From Rhodosporidiobolus odoratus (lineage: Eukaryota > Basidiomycota > Microbotryomycetes > Sporidiobolales > Sporidiobolaceae), in contig JAOANU010000005.1 in assembly GCA_034387635.1 (NCBI GenBank), positions 1,364,001 through 1,428,000 on the forward strand: a stretch of DNA of 64,000 bases, in the 5' to 3' direction. Under the pieces are notes generated by a model, which saw nothing but the letters and a program-made list of their open reading frames with translations, ran no database searches and was not told the DNA's origin. This document shows, piece after piece, positions 63,527 through 64,000 of the stretch (its first letter is position 1; the number at the start of each line of letters is the position of its first letter). Made by a program: the position numbers and the translations under genes.

Positions 63527-64000
63527 ATGCCAGTACGACCGAACGTCAGCCTCTCCCGACGACTAGAGGACGAACGCCCCCTTACCCGTGCCGACATACC
63601 CGCTGCCTGCCGACAAGTACTCGATTCCGAGCCAACGAGGGTGATCTTGCGGCGTCGACGGGAGAAGCGCATCATCGAAGAGTGGGAGCTGCCCAAGCCC
63701 CACGAGTGGCTCGGGTTTATCTCTCTGACTGAAGGGGAGGAAGAGATGTTGAAGAAAGCGGACAGCGTTGTCGAGGCAGCGGTGCGAGCGGATGTGGACG
63801 TCGAGCGGGATGGGTTACCTCTCGTTCAGCGGACTCGAGATCTACGACGGCGAAGCATGCAGCGCAGCACATACAAGCAGGACAGGGAAGCCGAGGTGCA
63901 GCGCAGGAAACAACATGCTATGAGGCTGAACGCAGGGCGCCTGTTGGCTCGTCAGCTTGCCATGTATGTTGCTGTTCTTCCGTCACAGTTGCGTTGACAC
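63527..64000 (+). CDS. unrecognised protein, cut by the right edge
   Basis: From ATG 63527 (MPVRPNVSLSRRLEDERPL) the frame is open beyond 63960 with coding-like composition: TRADIPAACRQVLDSEPTRV, LPKPHEWLGFISLTEGEEEM and a strongly charged helix (STYKQDREAEVQRRKQHAMR). A donor GTATGT follows AT at 63964, so exon 1 probably ends at 63963 and the rest lies outside the window. The Arg/Glu-rich helix suggests a coiled coil. The family is not recognised; the upstream frame is open to 63401, so the start may be earlier. Confidence 0.5.

Overview
The window is nuclear DNA from a GC-rich, gene-dense fungus, most likely a basidiomycetous red yeast of the Rhodotorula/Rhodosporidium type (Pucciniomycotina). 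The basis is 50-110 nt introns in nearly every gene (several to more than ten per gene, donors mostly GTGCGT or GTACGT, acceptors CAG/TAG after pyrimidine tracts), strong C-ending codon bias, no operons, and basidiomycete-type families such as a Cpl1-like cysteine-rich secreted protein. The genus is inferred from style, not tested. I see no rRNA, tRNA, transposon, provirus or CRISPR array. This is ordinary chromosomal housekeeping DNA, and I found no convincing undescribed multi-gene system.

Layout, left half (strand in brackets). A possible C-terminal gene fragment (+) lies at the left edge, followed by about 1.2 kb that holds one well-formed but unassigned intron. Then come the DEAH spliceosomal helicase PRP16 (-), eIF2B delta/GCD2 (+), the TTT-complex subunit TTI1 (-), a coding-like but frame-disrupted strip (-), mitochondrial uS17m (-), the mitochondrial processing peptidase alpha subunit MAS2 (+), cleavage factor CstF-64/RNA15 (-), the ribosome-assembly factor RRS1 (-), the fork-protection protein TOF1/Timeless (+), and a class IV chitin synthase (-).

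Layout, right half. Methionine-salvage MTRu-1-P dehydratase MDE1 (-), an F-box/LRR-like protein (+), a polytopic membrane protein (+), a secreted fasciclin-domain protein (+), the Cpl1-like secreted protein (+), a TFIIIC subunit 6-like protein (+), a large YJR098C-like alpha/beta-hydrolase-type protein (-), an mpaB/rubber-oxygenase family protein (-), an ALDH7-type aldehyde dehydrogenase (-), a second F-box-like protein (+), a probable INO80 Ies4-like subunit (-), mitochondrial uL2m (+), a germinal-centre-kinase-III protein kinase (+), a small cytochrome b5 (+), and the start of an unrecognised gene running off the right edge.

The genes do not form one pathway. They cover RNA processing (PRP16, RNA15), translation and ribosome assembly (GCD2, RRS1, uS17m, uL2m), mitochondrial import (MAS2), genome maintenance (TTI1, TOF1, INO80 subunit), cell wall and surface (chitin synthase, fasciclin, Cpl1-like), and metabolism (MDE1, ALDH7, mpaB-like, cytochrome b5). 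Several neighbours share short divergent promoters: PRP16/GCD2, uS17m/MAS2, RRS1/TOF1, MDE1/F-box and Ies4-like/uL2m. The most useful things to re-check are gene-structure oddities: a GC-AG intron, 11-nt and 13-nt microexons, an intron-phase conflict in the membrane protein, a possible anchored cytochrome b5 isoform, and the frame-disrupted strip beside TTI1. Exon boundaries were read by eye from splice consensus and frame continuity, so internal junctions are approximate unless stated.
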